From: JBGPBY01 sp041481485
Lineage (GTDB): Bacteria; Acidobacteriota; Terriglobia; 20CM-2-55-15
Reading direction: 5' to 3'
NCBI GenBank assembly: GCA_041481485.1
Contig: JBGPBY010000128.1
Span: forward strand, 1-15,214
DNA length: 15,214 nucleotides
Below, in pieces: positions 7,454 through 14,752 of this stretch; positions within the stretch are counted from its first letter, which is position 1, and each line of letters starts with the position of its first letter. Under the pieces are notes generated by a model, which was not told where the DNA came from, made no database searches, and saw only the letters and a program-made list of their open reading frames with translations. Both the position numbers and the translations under genes were made by a program.

Positions 7454-8605
7454 TTAATTTAGTCCCGCCATCGCCTTGATATTCCCTTTCACCGGTCGTC
7501 GGGAAGTCAGTTCAATAGCTGATGCCGTCTCACGGGGAACCAACCCGGAGATACTGTGATCCCTGGCAAACGACAACTTTTCTCTGGATGGTCTCAGATC
7601 GATATTGATGACATCCCCAGCTCGAATCTGTCCGGTTGCGATAAGGTTCGATAGTGGATACACCAGATGGCGCTCGATCGCCCTCTTGAGATGCCGGGCG
7701 CCGTATTTCACGTCCGTGCCTTCCCGAAGCAGAAATTCCTTCGCATTCGGCGTACAGCGGAATATGAATTGATTGTCGTTTTGCAGTGCCATGATCCGCG
7801 TCTGGACTTCGTTCAATTCGATCTCGAGAATCCGCCGCATGCTCGCCGCCGTCAGCGTTCGAAACACGACGACCTTATCCAGGCGATTCATGAATTCTGG
7901 AGAGAACTTCCTCTTTGCTGTATCCAGAGCTGTCCGATACAACTTGCGATCGAGGTCTGCGAGTTCTTCGTCAGAGTGGTTGGTGTGCGATGTGAAGCCA
8001 ATACCACCGTGCACAATATCGTTCATCTCCATGGCGCCCAAGTTCGAAGTCATGAAGATCAGGCAGCGGGACAGATCCACCTTTCGGTTGTCACCGAGAG
8101 TCAGCGTGGCTTTGTCCAGGACTCCCAAAAGCAGCTGCCACACGGCGTCGTTCGCCTTTTCAATTTCATCAAACAAGATCAGGCTGAGCCGCAAATCCTC
8201 CGTCTGGTATTGATCGATCGCTTCCTGTGTCAATATCGGCGGCGTTTCCCGGTGGCCGAGATAACCCGGAGGTGATCCGATTAGTTTAGCAATCTCGTGG
8301 CTGTGCTGAAATTCCGCACAGTCGATTTTGATATAGGCACGAGGATTTCCGAACAGTATTTCTGCCGTCGCTTCAACGACGCGAGTCTTGCCGGATCCTG
8401 TGGGACCGAGAAAGAGAAGGTTGCCAACCGGGCGCCCCGGCGAAGCCATTCCCGACAGGTAAATCTGATACATATTGACGATTCGCCGAACTGCACGATC
8501 CTGACCTACGACTTTGCCAAGTAACTGGCGCTCAAAATCGAGAACTTTGGCACTGCGCATTTCCGGGTCTAACATGAGTTCCTTCGAGGCATATGGCTTA
8601 ACCAT
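7454..8605 (-). CDS. Single-module Clp/Hsp100 AAA+ ATPase with IGF-type loop
   Basis: ATP-driven protein unfoldase module equivalent to the second AAA+ domain of ClpA/ClpC/ClpB, without an N-domain or first AAA+ domain. Numbering here counts from the preceding TTG codon as residue 1 (subtract one for the ATG start). Motifs in order: VGQDRAV (34-40), Walker A GPTGSGKT (68-75), pore loop PPGYLG (113-118), Walker B LILFDE (143-148), sensor 1 MTSN (186-189), GIGF (202-205), FSPEFMNRLD (235-244, with the likely Arg finger) and sensor 2 GARHLKR (303-309). GIGF lies where ClpA has IGL and ClpC has VGF, the loop that docks on ClpP; ClpB lacks it. A tail of about 45 residues follows the small domain. 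The ATG at 8603-8605 is preferred to the TTG before it because GGGGGA lies 7 bases upstream. It heads the minus-strand cluster with DUF1905, Anbu and transglutaminase genes. Confidence 0.9.
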   Translation of the reverse strand: MVKPYASKELMLDPEMRSAKVLDFERQLLGKVVGQDRAVRRIVNMYQIYLSGMASPGRPVGNLLFLGPTGSGKTRVVEATAEILFGNPRAYIKIDCAEFQHSHEIAKLIGSPPGYLGHRETPPILTQEAIDQYQTEDLRLSLILFDEIEKANDAVWQLLLGVLDKATLTLGDNRKVDLSRCLIFMTSNLGAMEMNDIVHGGIGFTSHTNHSDEELADLDRKLYRTALDTAKRKFSPEFMNRLDKVVVFRTLTAASMRRILEIELNEVQTRIMALQNDNQFIFRCTPNAKEFLLREGTDVKYGARHLKRAIERHLVYPLSNLIATGQIRAGDVINIDLRPSREKLSFARDHSISGLVPRETASAIELTSRRPVKGNIKAMAGLN

Positions 8606-9186
8606 CAATTTGTCCCCCGTTTCCGAACCTGCCTTGAAACTTCAGGTTCAAACGAACCATTGGAGCCCTTCGCCGAATCCATCCAGCGATTCCTCGTTTT
8701 CTTACACGACTTCTTACACGACGTTTTCGAGCCTCCTTAGAAATAAAAGAGTCCAGCTGTAATCTGTTTGCCCTTGACCATATGAAGTTAATCTCACTGA
8801 TTGTGCACTCCTGGTTTGACTAAAAAGCAATTTGCGGTCCAGAGTGCTCGTAATTGATCTTGAAAACACTTACAGAACTCACGTTTGTCACAAAACTCCG
8901 GAAGGTCATGGAAGTTTTACCGCACCTGTCTCTTCGAAGAGTCTGGGGATCGAACTCTTTAACAGACGCGGATTGAAAGGCAAATTTTCAAGCAAAGCTC
9001 CACCACAACTATAAGTAAAGTGTGTATTTGCGCCGAAAAGTTCCCCGATAAGACACCCAAAGGCGTACTGAAATACCACTAGTGGTCTTTCTCGAAACAC
9101 AGTCTCTCCGACAGTGGTCACGCAGAATCTTCTGGTTTTTTCCCGATTCACGTGTAAAAACTGCCCAAACGGCACAGGAGCTAAAA
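8606..9186. other. Long divergent promoter region, no gene
   Basis: Gene-free stretch of 581 bases between the minus-strand AAA+ gene and the plus-strand secreted-protein gene; frames here are short and not protein-like. It holds a 12-base tandem repeat (8699-8722) and an imperfect inverted repeat TTGAA-8-TTCAA (8634-8651), both upstream of the AAA+ gene. TATAAG at 9010-9015 with TTCAAG 17 bases before is a weak plus-strand promoter candidate that would leave a leader of about 165 bases. A strong AGGAG at 9176-9180 serves the gene at 9187. Confidence 0.5.
8699..8722. repeat. 12-base tandem direct repeat, two copies
   Basis: Two perfect adjacent copies of TTCTTACACGAC, flanked on one side by CGTTTT and on the other by GTTTTCG. 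It lies about 95-120 bases upstream of the AAA+ ATPase start, a plausible place for a regulator with tandem half-sites, but a chance duplication is possible. Confidence 0.6.
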
Positions 9187-10980
9187 ATGGCAGCACTTCG
9201 AACTCTTCTTCCAGCTTTCGCATTTTTGTGTCTTGCAGGGTTTTTGTTGGCAGCGCAGCAGCAGCCGCCGGCAGCGTCAGTTCCCGCCGGTATTACCGCG
9301 CCTCCAGGTGGCGCACGCGCGACAGGAGTGCAGCAGATAGATCCGCCGCTGCCAGCTCAAGGACAAGGTGTCGATCTGACCGTGCGCATCGTGGATGCAT
9401 CCACGGGGGGAGGAATGTCCGGAGTTGCAGTTGTATTGCGGCGCAACCCAAATCCACAGAATCTCGCGTTAGACCTCAACGTGCCTGCCGCGCAATTGCG
9501 CGGACAGCCCCAGTCTGTTGACAATCGCCGTTGGTCTTACATGGCGACTACCGACACCAAAGGTTCCGCAACAGTGACGAACATGATGGCAGACGCCTAC
9601 ACCGTTGTGCCGAGCGTGGCTGATTATGTTCTGGCCAATGGCAGCCCGAATTCGATCACGCTGAGTCCAGGCAAGAATCCACCTCCGGTGTCTTTGCGAA
9701 TGTGGAGGGTATTTACTGTTGAAGGAACTGTCGTCGATCCCGATAAAAATCCAATATCTGCGGCGACAGTGGAATTGCTCACGGAAGGATGGGTCGGTGG
9801 ACTCCGCACGATGGCATTGGCGCAACCAGCCATTAATACAGGTCCTGACGGAAGCTTCTCTTTTCCTTCCGTCCCGCCCGGAACGTATTACATGCGAGTA
9901 AAAGCCCCGCAAGCTCTTGTGCAACAGCAAATGAAAGCGACGGCTGACCATCCTGCGGCGCTTGTCGATACCATGTATCCAGGTGTTCCTTTTATTGAAC
10001 AGGCCGCTCAGATTTCCGTTCGAGACGTCAATCTGTTTGGACTCCGTGTCGAGATGCAGTTCAGCAAGTATTTCACTTTGACGGGCCGTGTTTTTGGAAT
10101 CCCTCCGGAAATAAAGTCCTCGGGACTGGTGCTGATGCGCCGTGTCAGTTTGGATTCGCCGTTTCCATTCCTTGCTGCGGATCCGTATAACGGGGCGTTC
10201 TCAACCAGACTGATGCCGGATGGTTCTTTTGTTTCTCCTCCCCTTCCACCCGGACCCTATTGGGCCGGATACACGCCTGCAGGACCAGTCCGTGGAGGCA
10301 ACCAATTTCTGATTGTCGATCGCAACGTTGAAAATTTCAGCGCTGAAGTGGTGCAGGGATTGACGCTCGCAGGCCGTGCCATTTATGAAGATGGAAGCGC
10401 AGTGGAGACCGGCAGAAGTGCTTCGCTGAGTATTTTCGTTCCCAATGTGGGTGTTTATGTCCGAAGTTTTGCGATCGGACAAAATGGGGAATTCAGCGCA
10501 TCCGGCCTGCCGGCGGGTTCTTACCGCATGGACTTTTCCGACGGACGCGTGATCAAGAAGGCCGAGCTGAATTCCAGAATTTATCCAGGCGGAGACTTTG
10601 ATCTCGCTTCGAACCTTCCCGCTCCTGCAATTGTGACGTTGAGCCGCAAAGGCGGCGGAATTCAGGGGAATGTGGAGCTGCTGGAGCGGGTGAAGTCGTA
10701 TCCGCGTGGACTCGTTACAATCGCGAAACAACCGTTTCGCCCCACAGACACGGTGAAACGCATTTACCTCAATGGTACGCCAGCCTTTAATGCAGAGCAT
10801 CTTGAGGCGGGACACTATCGAGTTTGCGCGTGGCTGGAGGAAGGTACCGATGTCGATCGCGTACTCGGAAATCCCGAATACGAAAAGCGACTCGCCATCG
10901 GCTGCAATTCCGTCGAGATTGCTGGAGATGAGGCAACAGAGATCCTGCTAAAACAGCTCACCTCGGCCGACTTTAAATGA
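9187..10980 (+). CDS. Secreted carboxypeptidase-regulatory-like protein (597 aa)
   Basis: Predicted exported protein of repeated beta-sandwich modules, of the same general type as the protein at 151-1983. Residues 1-23 are a signal peptide with a likely cleavage after LLAA, followed by a Gln/Pro/Ala-rich linker (24-60). Modules are seen at about 61-170 (VDLTVRIVDASTG ... KGSATVTNM), 175-290 (VEGTVVDPDKNPIS, DGSFSFPSVPPGTYYMRV), 296-390 (LTGRVFG, DGSFVSPPLPPGPYWAGY), 393-450 (LAGRAIYEDG, GEFSASGLPAGSYRM) and 489-590 (GGGIQGNV ... LEAGHYRVCAWLEEG). The ATG at 9187 is chosen over the open frame reaching 9082 because AGGAG lies 6 bases upstream and it starts a signal peptide. No catalytic motif is visible. 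The C-terminal module, with an AW-E motif and a following YE-R segment, is shared with the other large protein, suggesting common ancestry. Confidence 0.9.
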   Translation: MAALRTLLPAFAFLCLAGFLLAAQQQPPAASVPAGITAPPGGARATGVQQIDPPLPAQGQGVDLTVRIVDASTGGGMSGVAVVLRRNPNPQNLALDLNVPAAQLRGQPQSVDNRRWSYMATTDTKGSATVTNMMADAYTVVPSVADYVLANGSPNSITLSPGKNPPPVSLRMWRVFTVEGTVVDPDKNPISAATVELLTEGWVGGLRTMALAQPAINTGPDGSFSFPSVPPGTYYMRVKAPQALVQQQMKATADHPAALVDTMYPGVPFIEQAAQISVRDVNLFGLRVEMQFSKYFTLTGRVFGIPPEIKSSGLVLMRRVSLDSPFPFLAADPYNGAFSTRLMPDGSFVSPPLPPGPYWAGYTPAGPVRGGNQFLIVDRNVENFSAEVVQGLTLAGRAIYEDGSAVETGRSASLSIFVPNVGVYVRSFAIGQNGEFSASGLPAGSYRMDFSDGRVIKKAELNSRIYPGGDFDLASNLPAPAIVTLSRKGGGIQGNVELLERVKSYPRGLVTIAKQPFRPTDTVKRIYLNGTPAFNAEHLEAGHYRVCAWLEEGTDVDRVLGNPEYEKRLAIGCNSVEIAGDEATEILLKQLTSADFK

Positions 10981-11030
10981 TTAGGAATCAAGGTCAATTG
11001 GCCTGAAAATCCCATTGAGGCTATTGCCGC

Positions 11031-11177
11031 ATGACTGAATCCGAAAAAGAAATCACCGAACGGCTGAACAAACTTTGGATTCAGGCCACCGCGAGCTGTG
11101 GCACAGCAACACCTCAAATTGTCGAAGAAATCCGCGAGCTTGAGCGGAAGCTGGAAGAACTGAAATTGCCAAAGTAG
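11031..11177 (+). CDS. 48-residue charged helical small protein
   Basis: Small frame starting MTESEKEITERLNKLW and ending ERKLEELKLPK. It is nearly all predicted helix, with an amphipathic heptad-like C-terminal half and one Cys in the middle (ASCGTATPQ). I do not recognise a family. It lies 50 bases after the secreted-protein gene on the same strand; a GAGG element is about 10 bases before the ATG, slightly far. The translation looks protein-like, unlike that of random frames of this size nearby. It could be a genuine small protein or a chance frame; conservation in relatives would decide. Confidence 0.45.
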   Translation: MTESEKEITERLNKLWIQATASCGTATPQIVEEIRELERKLEELKLPK

Positions 11178-11252
11178 ATCCCATTCACTTACTTTCCAGT
11201 CTGGCGGATTGCAGGCAGAGGCTCTTGACGAAGCCCGCAGGAATTTCGAATG

Positions 11253-11281
11253 TTTAATCTGTACAGAAATTACTGTACACT
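11253..11281 (+). promoter_or_regulatory. Candidate promoter of the Phd/VapC-like pair
   Basis: TACACT at 11276-11281 could be a -10 box, with a poor -35 (TTTAAT, 11253-11258) 17 bases upstream. The -10 overlaps the downstream arm of the operator, as expected for autorepression, and lies only 6 bases before the antitoxin ATG, so the transcript would be essentially leaderless. No ribosome site precedes the ATG. Confidence 0.35.
11260..11279. promoter_or_regulatory. Palindromic operator with two TGTACA cores
   Basis: Perfect inverted repeat of TGTACAG and CTGTACA separated by the six bases AAATTA, ending 8 bases before the antitoxin start. E. coli YefM binds its operator through TGTACA core hexamers, so a Phd/YefM-family antitoxin directly downstream makes autoregulatory binding here very likely. 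The two cores are 14 bases apart centre to centre. Confidence 0.8.
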
Positions 11282-11287
11282 TTCTGC

Positions 11288-11599
11288 ATGCCCATCAAGA
11301 AAGTTCCCTTTACGGACGCGCGGGAAACATTGAGTTCCCTCATCGACGAGGTCCAAAGGTCGGGACAGCCAATAGCCATCACGAGGCATGGAAAGGCAGC
11401 GGCGGTTCTCATGAATATGGATGCGGTTCTACAGAAGATCGAAAAACTCGAGAAGCAGCCCTGGATGTTGCGGGGCTCCGGAACATGGGTGGGCGATCCC
11501 GCCGATATCGAGGCCGCCATCGGAGAGATTCGACAACAATTTCAATCGTCCCACGAAAAACGTCGGAAGAAACTCGTGCGGGGACTTTCGGATAGCTAG
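11288..11599 (+). CDS. Phd/YefM-family type II antitoxin
   Basis: Antitoxin of 103 residues expected to neutralise the PIN-domain toxin encoded immediately downstream and to repress the operon. Residues 1-50 match the Phd/YefM DNA-binding fold: VPFTDARETLSSLIDEVQ, then SGQPIAITRHGKAAAVLMNM. The C-terminal part has LRGSGTWVGDPADIEAAIGEIR-like sequence (61-83), which is the likely toxin-wrapping segment, and a basic tail. The ATG at 11288 has no ribosome site but lies 8 bases after a palindromic operator, which fits a leaderless start. Its TAG (11597-11599) overlaps the toxin GTG by one base. Family assignment is firm; pairing with a PIN toxin rather than RelE/YoeB is a known combination. Confidence 0.9.
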   Translation: MPIKKVPFTDARETLSSLIDEVQRSGQPIAITRHGKAAAVLMNMDAVLQKIEKLEKQPWMLRGSGTWVGDPADIEAAIGEIRQQFQSSHEKRRKKLVRGLSDS

Positions 11600-11991
11600 T
11601 GTACGTCGCGGATACGCACGCCCTCGTTCAGTACGCCTTCAGCCGGAAGCTTCTGTTGGGGAAAAGCGCGAAACGAATTTTCGAGAAAGCCGAGTCCGGT
11701 GAGACTATCGTCTTCGTTCCCTCCGTTGTTCTTTGGGAAATTTCACTTCTGGCCGAACTCGGAAGACTACGGCTCTCTCAGACTTTCGAACACTGGTGCC
11801 GTTCGCTGGATAACAAGCCGGGCTTCAGCATCGTTTCCCTGGAATGGCTCGACATCAAGGAAGCCCGGTATCTCCCCTTCTCTGACCCATTCGATCGCTT
11901 TGTGGCCGGCACGGCGCTTCGACTGGATGCCGTCCTGATCACAAAGGATCGGGAGATTGTCGACTCCAATCGAGTACAGACTGTCTGGTAG
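11599..11991 (+). CDS. vapC: PIN-domain toxin (VapC-like ribonuclease)
   Basis: Predicted metal-dependent ribonuclease toxin of 130 residues, a complete PIN domain. The acidic active-site residues are in place: Asp5 in VADTHALV, Glu47 in LWEISLL, Asp96/Asp99 in SDPFDRFVAGTA and Asp117 in LITKDREI. The DPFDR form is typical of the VapC subgroup that often pairs with Phd/YefM-type antitoxins. It starts with GTG at 11599-11601, sharing one base with the antitoxin stop (TAGTG), so translation is probably coupled and kept below antitoxin level. VapC toxins usually cut tRNA or rRNA; the target here cannot be inferred. All catalytic residues are present, so it is probably active. Confidence 0.92.
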   Translation: MYVADTHALVQYAFSRKLLLGKSAKRIFEKAESGETIVFVPSVVLWEISLLAELGRLRLSQTFEHWCRSLDNKPGFSIVSLEWLDIKEARYLPFSDPFDRFVAGTALRLDAVLITKDREIVDSNRVQTVW

Positions 11992-12028
11992 CTCCAGAAT
12001 CCAGTCTTCTTAGGTTTTGACCGGAATC

Positions 12029-13210
12029 CTACTTAATAACTGGAGGAACATCCCCCTGGAACATCGGAATACTGAATACATCCTGATATACCCGGATGCG
12101 GCCATCTTTGAAGGCGGCAAGCGTTTCCGGTATCGATGCCAGTTCGTTTGGCGGGCGCGATACGCCGTTACGCGCACCGCCGCCAATAAGTCCGCCCCCG
12201 CTTCTGGAACGAATGAAAGTGCTGGACGCGTCCAGCGGCAGTGTTGCGACATTGTTATAGAAATTGGCGGCGCCGCCATTCGGGTTTCCCGGACCGCCCT
12301 GATTTTGGAACAGATAGTTTTCAACGTTGGAAAGATAGAAAGCGCTGACCGTCGCCTGGTGATCCTTCAGATACTGTCCTACGGCGCGGATTGCCTTCTT
12401 ACCGCCGAAATCCCCGGTGAGCGGAATCAGCATATTCCGGCCTTCAAATTCTTTCAGGAAGCGGAAATTCTCCTCTGTTGCGAGAAAACTTCGTTCCTGG
12501 CCCTGCGGATCGGTCGCGGTCATCACATCGATATAGTTCGGCATGCCGCCCGCGCCGCGGCCGCCATTCAATGTTCCGGAGTTGTAATTGATCTCCGGAC
12601 CGTAGTCGCGAAAGACAGTGAACACGTGCTCGAGGTTATTCAAATCGTCACTGCTGAGACCAAATTTGTGCTTCTTCACCAGAAGATCCTTAATGGACTG
12701 AAGATTCTTCCGGAAGACATCGGCATCTGGCAGCTCCGCGTTGTAGGCATTCAGCATGTCGCCGGGCTTCGATCGCTCGCTCAGTCCGGATGGACGCTTT
12801 CTCGAAAACAGGATCGAAAGAAAATCCGCGCGGTTGTCCGACATTTCAAATGCAGACTTGTAGATCATGTGCTCCAGCATGTTCTGGCGGCGGATATCGA
12901 CAAGGAATGCAATCTTCGGATGAATGGCCGCAATGTAGGTAAGGTTCTGTTCAGGCCCCACCCCCATGTACACACCACCCGGATTGACGATCTGATTGAG
13001 CGCAGGGATGACCATTTGAAATCCCGTCTCGTTGGAAAGGAAGTTCTCCGATTGAAAGCTGCCGCCCGGCTCCGACAAACTCCCGATCAGATTCCAGAAT
13101 GCCTCGTCGGAAAGTTGCGTGGGAAGCGTATCGGCGGACCGCAAACCCCGCGAGGACCAGACAATCATCACGAAGGCGAGCAGTGCGATGCGAAATCTGG
13201 ATTTCAACAT
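12029..13210 (-). CDS. Secreted LIC_10091-like protein (methyltransferase-like fold)
   Basis: Exported protein of 393 residues resembling the uncharacterised LIC_10091 family. Residues 1-27 are a signal peptide. The family segments are YMGVGPEQNLTYIAAI (81-96), IAFLVDIRRQNMLEHMIYKS (100-119), PLTGDFGGKKAIRAVGQYL (263-281) and VSAFYLSNVENYLF (288-301). The G-x-G ... VDIRRQN arrangement resembles a nucleotide- or SAM-binding Rossmann fold, but activity is not established, and the signal peptide would place it outside the cytoplasm, where SAM is absent. A low-complexity Gly/Asn-rich stretch at 304-350 is probably a loop. Start choice: the ATG at 13208-13210 has GAGGAGG 11 bases upstream; a TTG at 13217-13219 is possible but too close to that site. 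It stands alone, convergent with the VapC-like toxin gene. Confidence 0.85.
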   Translation of the reverse strand: MLKSRFRIALLAFVMIVWSSRGLRSADTLPTQLSDEAFWNLIGSLSEPGGSFQSENFLSNETGFQMVIPALNQIVNPGGVYMGVGPEQNLTYIAAIHPKIAFLVDIRRQNMLEHMIYKSAFEMSDNRADFLSILFSRKRPSGLSERSKPGDMLNAYNAELPDADVFRKNLQSIKDLLVKKHKFGLSSDDLNNLEHVFTVFRDYGPEINYNSGTLNGGRGAGGMPNYIDVMTATDPQGQERSFLATEENFRFLKEFEGRNMLIPLTGDFGGKKAIRAVGQYLKDHQATVSAFYLSNVENYLFQNQGGPGNPNGGAANFYNNVATLPLDASSTFIRSRSGGGLIGGGARNGVSRPPNELASIPETLAAFKDGRIRVYQDVFSIPMFQGDVPPVIK

Positions 13211-13460
13211 TGGCGGCAAATCCTCCTCGTCAAAACGAAATTACCGGAAGCACCCAATAAAGGGCTAGTTGTTCAATCCAGCCTCATTGACAGTGCGAAA
13301 GATTTAAAAAGGATACTGTTCTTCAGTTTATCCGGACTTCGATTTTGATGACCTGAAAATCCTTTGTCAGCGTGACGGAATTCGGTTTACACACTTGGCA
13401 AACGCGAGCGGTCATACCCTACAGTTGAATTTATTCAATACCTCTGCTAAGTCTCTGGAT

Positions 13461-14384
13461 TCAAATTCCGACAGGACGCCAGTGGTATTCAACATCCGGT
13501 TCGGATTCCGGAGGCGGGCTGGTTCCGAACCGAACTGCCAGAAAGCCGTGCTTTTCATAAAAACGGCAGGCCGCGAGATTCTTCTGATGCGTGTGCAGTT
13601 CAAGTCCTGATGGAAAGAACTTCTTCGCCTGATCGATCAGTGCGCTGCCAATGCCCTTTCGCTGATCATCGGGCGACACATAAAGCCGGTCAATGTAACT
13701 GACGTCTATTGCGAGGAATCCACGCACCGACCCTTCAAGTTCCGCCACCCAGATCTCACAGTGCGGAAGAATCTTCTGAGTGAAGAACGCGTAATCCTCA
13801 TCAAATGTTCGCGCCTGTTCCAAAGGCAGGTAGGTATACGCCTTCTTTTTTGCAGCGTGCCACAGCTTCACAACTGGCGTTGCTTCCACTTCGGTCATTC
13901 GCCGAACTCGGATTCCTGAGAGAGATAATTCCAGCTCGATGTCACCATTCAGCTCAACCCGGCCTGTTGGAGTCCAGCCGCGCTTCAAATAGAAACGATG
14001 GGCTTGAGTGTCCATACCGACCGCCAGCCAAACTCGATTGAATCCCTGGCAGGATAACCATTCCACTGCAGCCGCAAGGAGTTTCCCGCCGAATCCCCGT
14101 CCCTCGTATTCCGGCCGGACATATAACGCGAAGACAGAACCCTCCTGCAGATCGGCAATCGAAAAGCCCACGGCATTGCCTTCATCCTCGGCAATCCACC
14201 CGCGGCCTTCAGTGGAGATTGCCGCACGCACGGTCTCTTCGTTGATCCCCAATTGTTCGAGTTGCAGACGTGTGGCACCGTTCTCACGCACGGATATTCG
14301 AATGTCGAAAATCGCGGGAATGTCTTCTATCGTCGCATCTCGAACAGATGGCATGTTGGTCATGATAGATACTGCAATCATCAT
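13461..14384 (-). CDS. Tandem GNAT-fold N-acetyltransferase
   Basis: Two GNAT acetyltransferase domains fused in one 307-residue chain. The N-terminal domain (about 12-155) has the acetyl-CoA loop VRPEYEGRGFGGKLL (89-103) with Arg/Gly pyrophosphate-binding spacing and the following AHRFYLKRGW (128-137). The C-terminal domain (about 158-304) has VSPDDQRKGIGSALI (236-250) and ACRFYEKHGF (272-281). Both loops are intact, so both could bind acetyl-CoA. The substrate is unknown; small-molecule amines or protein N-termini are typical. The longest start (ATG 14382-14384, with GGTGA directly before it) is given, but the domain itself begins at MPSVRDATIEDI, so the ATGs at 14361-14363 or 14352-14354 are plausible starts. 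It is separated from its neighbours by gaps and is probably expressed alone. Confidence 0.88.
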   Translation of the reverse strand: MMIAVSIMTNMPSVRDATIEDIPAIFDIRISVRENGATRLQLEQLGINEETVRAAISTEGRGWIAEDEGNAVGFSIADLQEGSVFALYVRPEYEGRGFGGKLLAAAVEWLSCQGFNRVWLAVGMDTQAHRFYLKRGWTPTGRVELNGDIELELSLSGIRVRRMTEVEATPVVKLWHAAKKKAYTYLPLEQARTFDEDYAFFTQKILPHCEIWVAELEGSVRGFLAIDVSYIDRLYVSPDDQRKGIGSALIDQAKKFFPSGLELHTHQKNLAACRFYEKHGFLAVRFGTSPPPESEPDVEYHWRPVGI

Positions 14385-14440
14385 TCACCGAATTCGACGT
14401 CTGCCTTTAAATTATCGAAGCCGCAGATCAACCGGCTTCA

Positions 14441-14752
14441 TCACACCCGTGAATGCCAATACCCCGGCAAGCGACGATCATGCGTGAATGCGAGAATACG
14501 AATGGTGTCGGAGACTTCCAGATACACAATGTGGAAAGGAAACCGCCGTACTGGCACCCGGCGAACGGAAGAGTCCTTTGGGGCGCCGGGCACAAACGTA
14601 CCGGCTTGGGGAAAACGGCTGATGAAGTCCAAAGCAGCGTCAATCTCTCCCAGGAATTCAATACCAAGTCCGGAACGTTGTTGTTCGTACCACAAAGCTG
14701 CTTCAGCAAGCTCGACTGAGGCTTCCGGTTCCGTCCGGAACCGTTGCATCAT
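14441..14752 (-). CDS. RelE/ParE-superfamily toxin
   Basis: Toxin of 103 residues with the ParE-type pattern: a helical start (EPEASVELAEAALWYEQQRSG-like, 8-28), LGIEFLGEIDAALDFISRFP (29-48), then beta strands VRRVPVRRFPFHIVYLEV (63-80) and the closing IRILAFTHDRRLPGYW (84-99). The F-P-F-x-I-x-Y and AFTHDRRxPxYW signatures are those of ParE-like proteins paired with PF09720 antitoxins. ParE toxins usually poison DNA gyrase, while RelE relatives cut mRNA; the missing classic RelE catalytic set leans toward a ParE mode, but this is inference. Its ATG overlaps the antitoxin TGA by four bases (ATGA, 14749-14752), so translation is coupled. Confidence 0.9.
   Translation of the reverse strand: MMQRFRTEPEASVELAEAALWYEQQRSGLGIEFLGEIDAALDFISRFPQAGTFVPGAPKDSSVRRVPVRRFPFHIVYLEVSDTIRILAFTHDRRLPGYWHSRV

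Noticed and set aside
7667..8275. Plus-strand open frame of 202 codons
   Set aside because: Antisense to the AAA+ ATPase core, where Walker and sensor motifs fix the coding strand.
11992..12045. CTCCAG ... CTGGAG inverted repeat as a terminator between convergent genes
   Set aside because: The six-base arms are 42 bases apart with no T-run; not a credible intrinsic terminator.
12017..13348. Long plus-strand open frame of 443 codons
   Set aside because: It is antisense to the LIC_10091-like gene, which has a signal peptide, family motifs and GAGGAGG; the plus-strand translation is Arg/His/Ile-rich with no recognisable domain.
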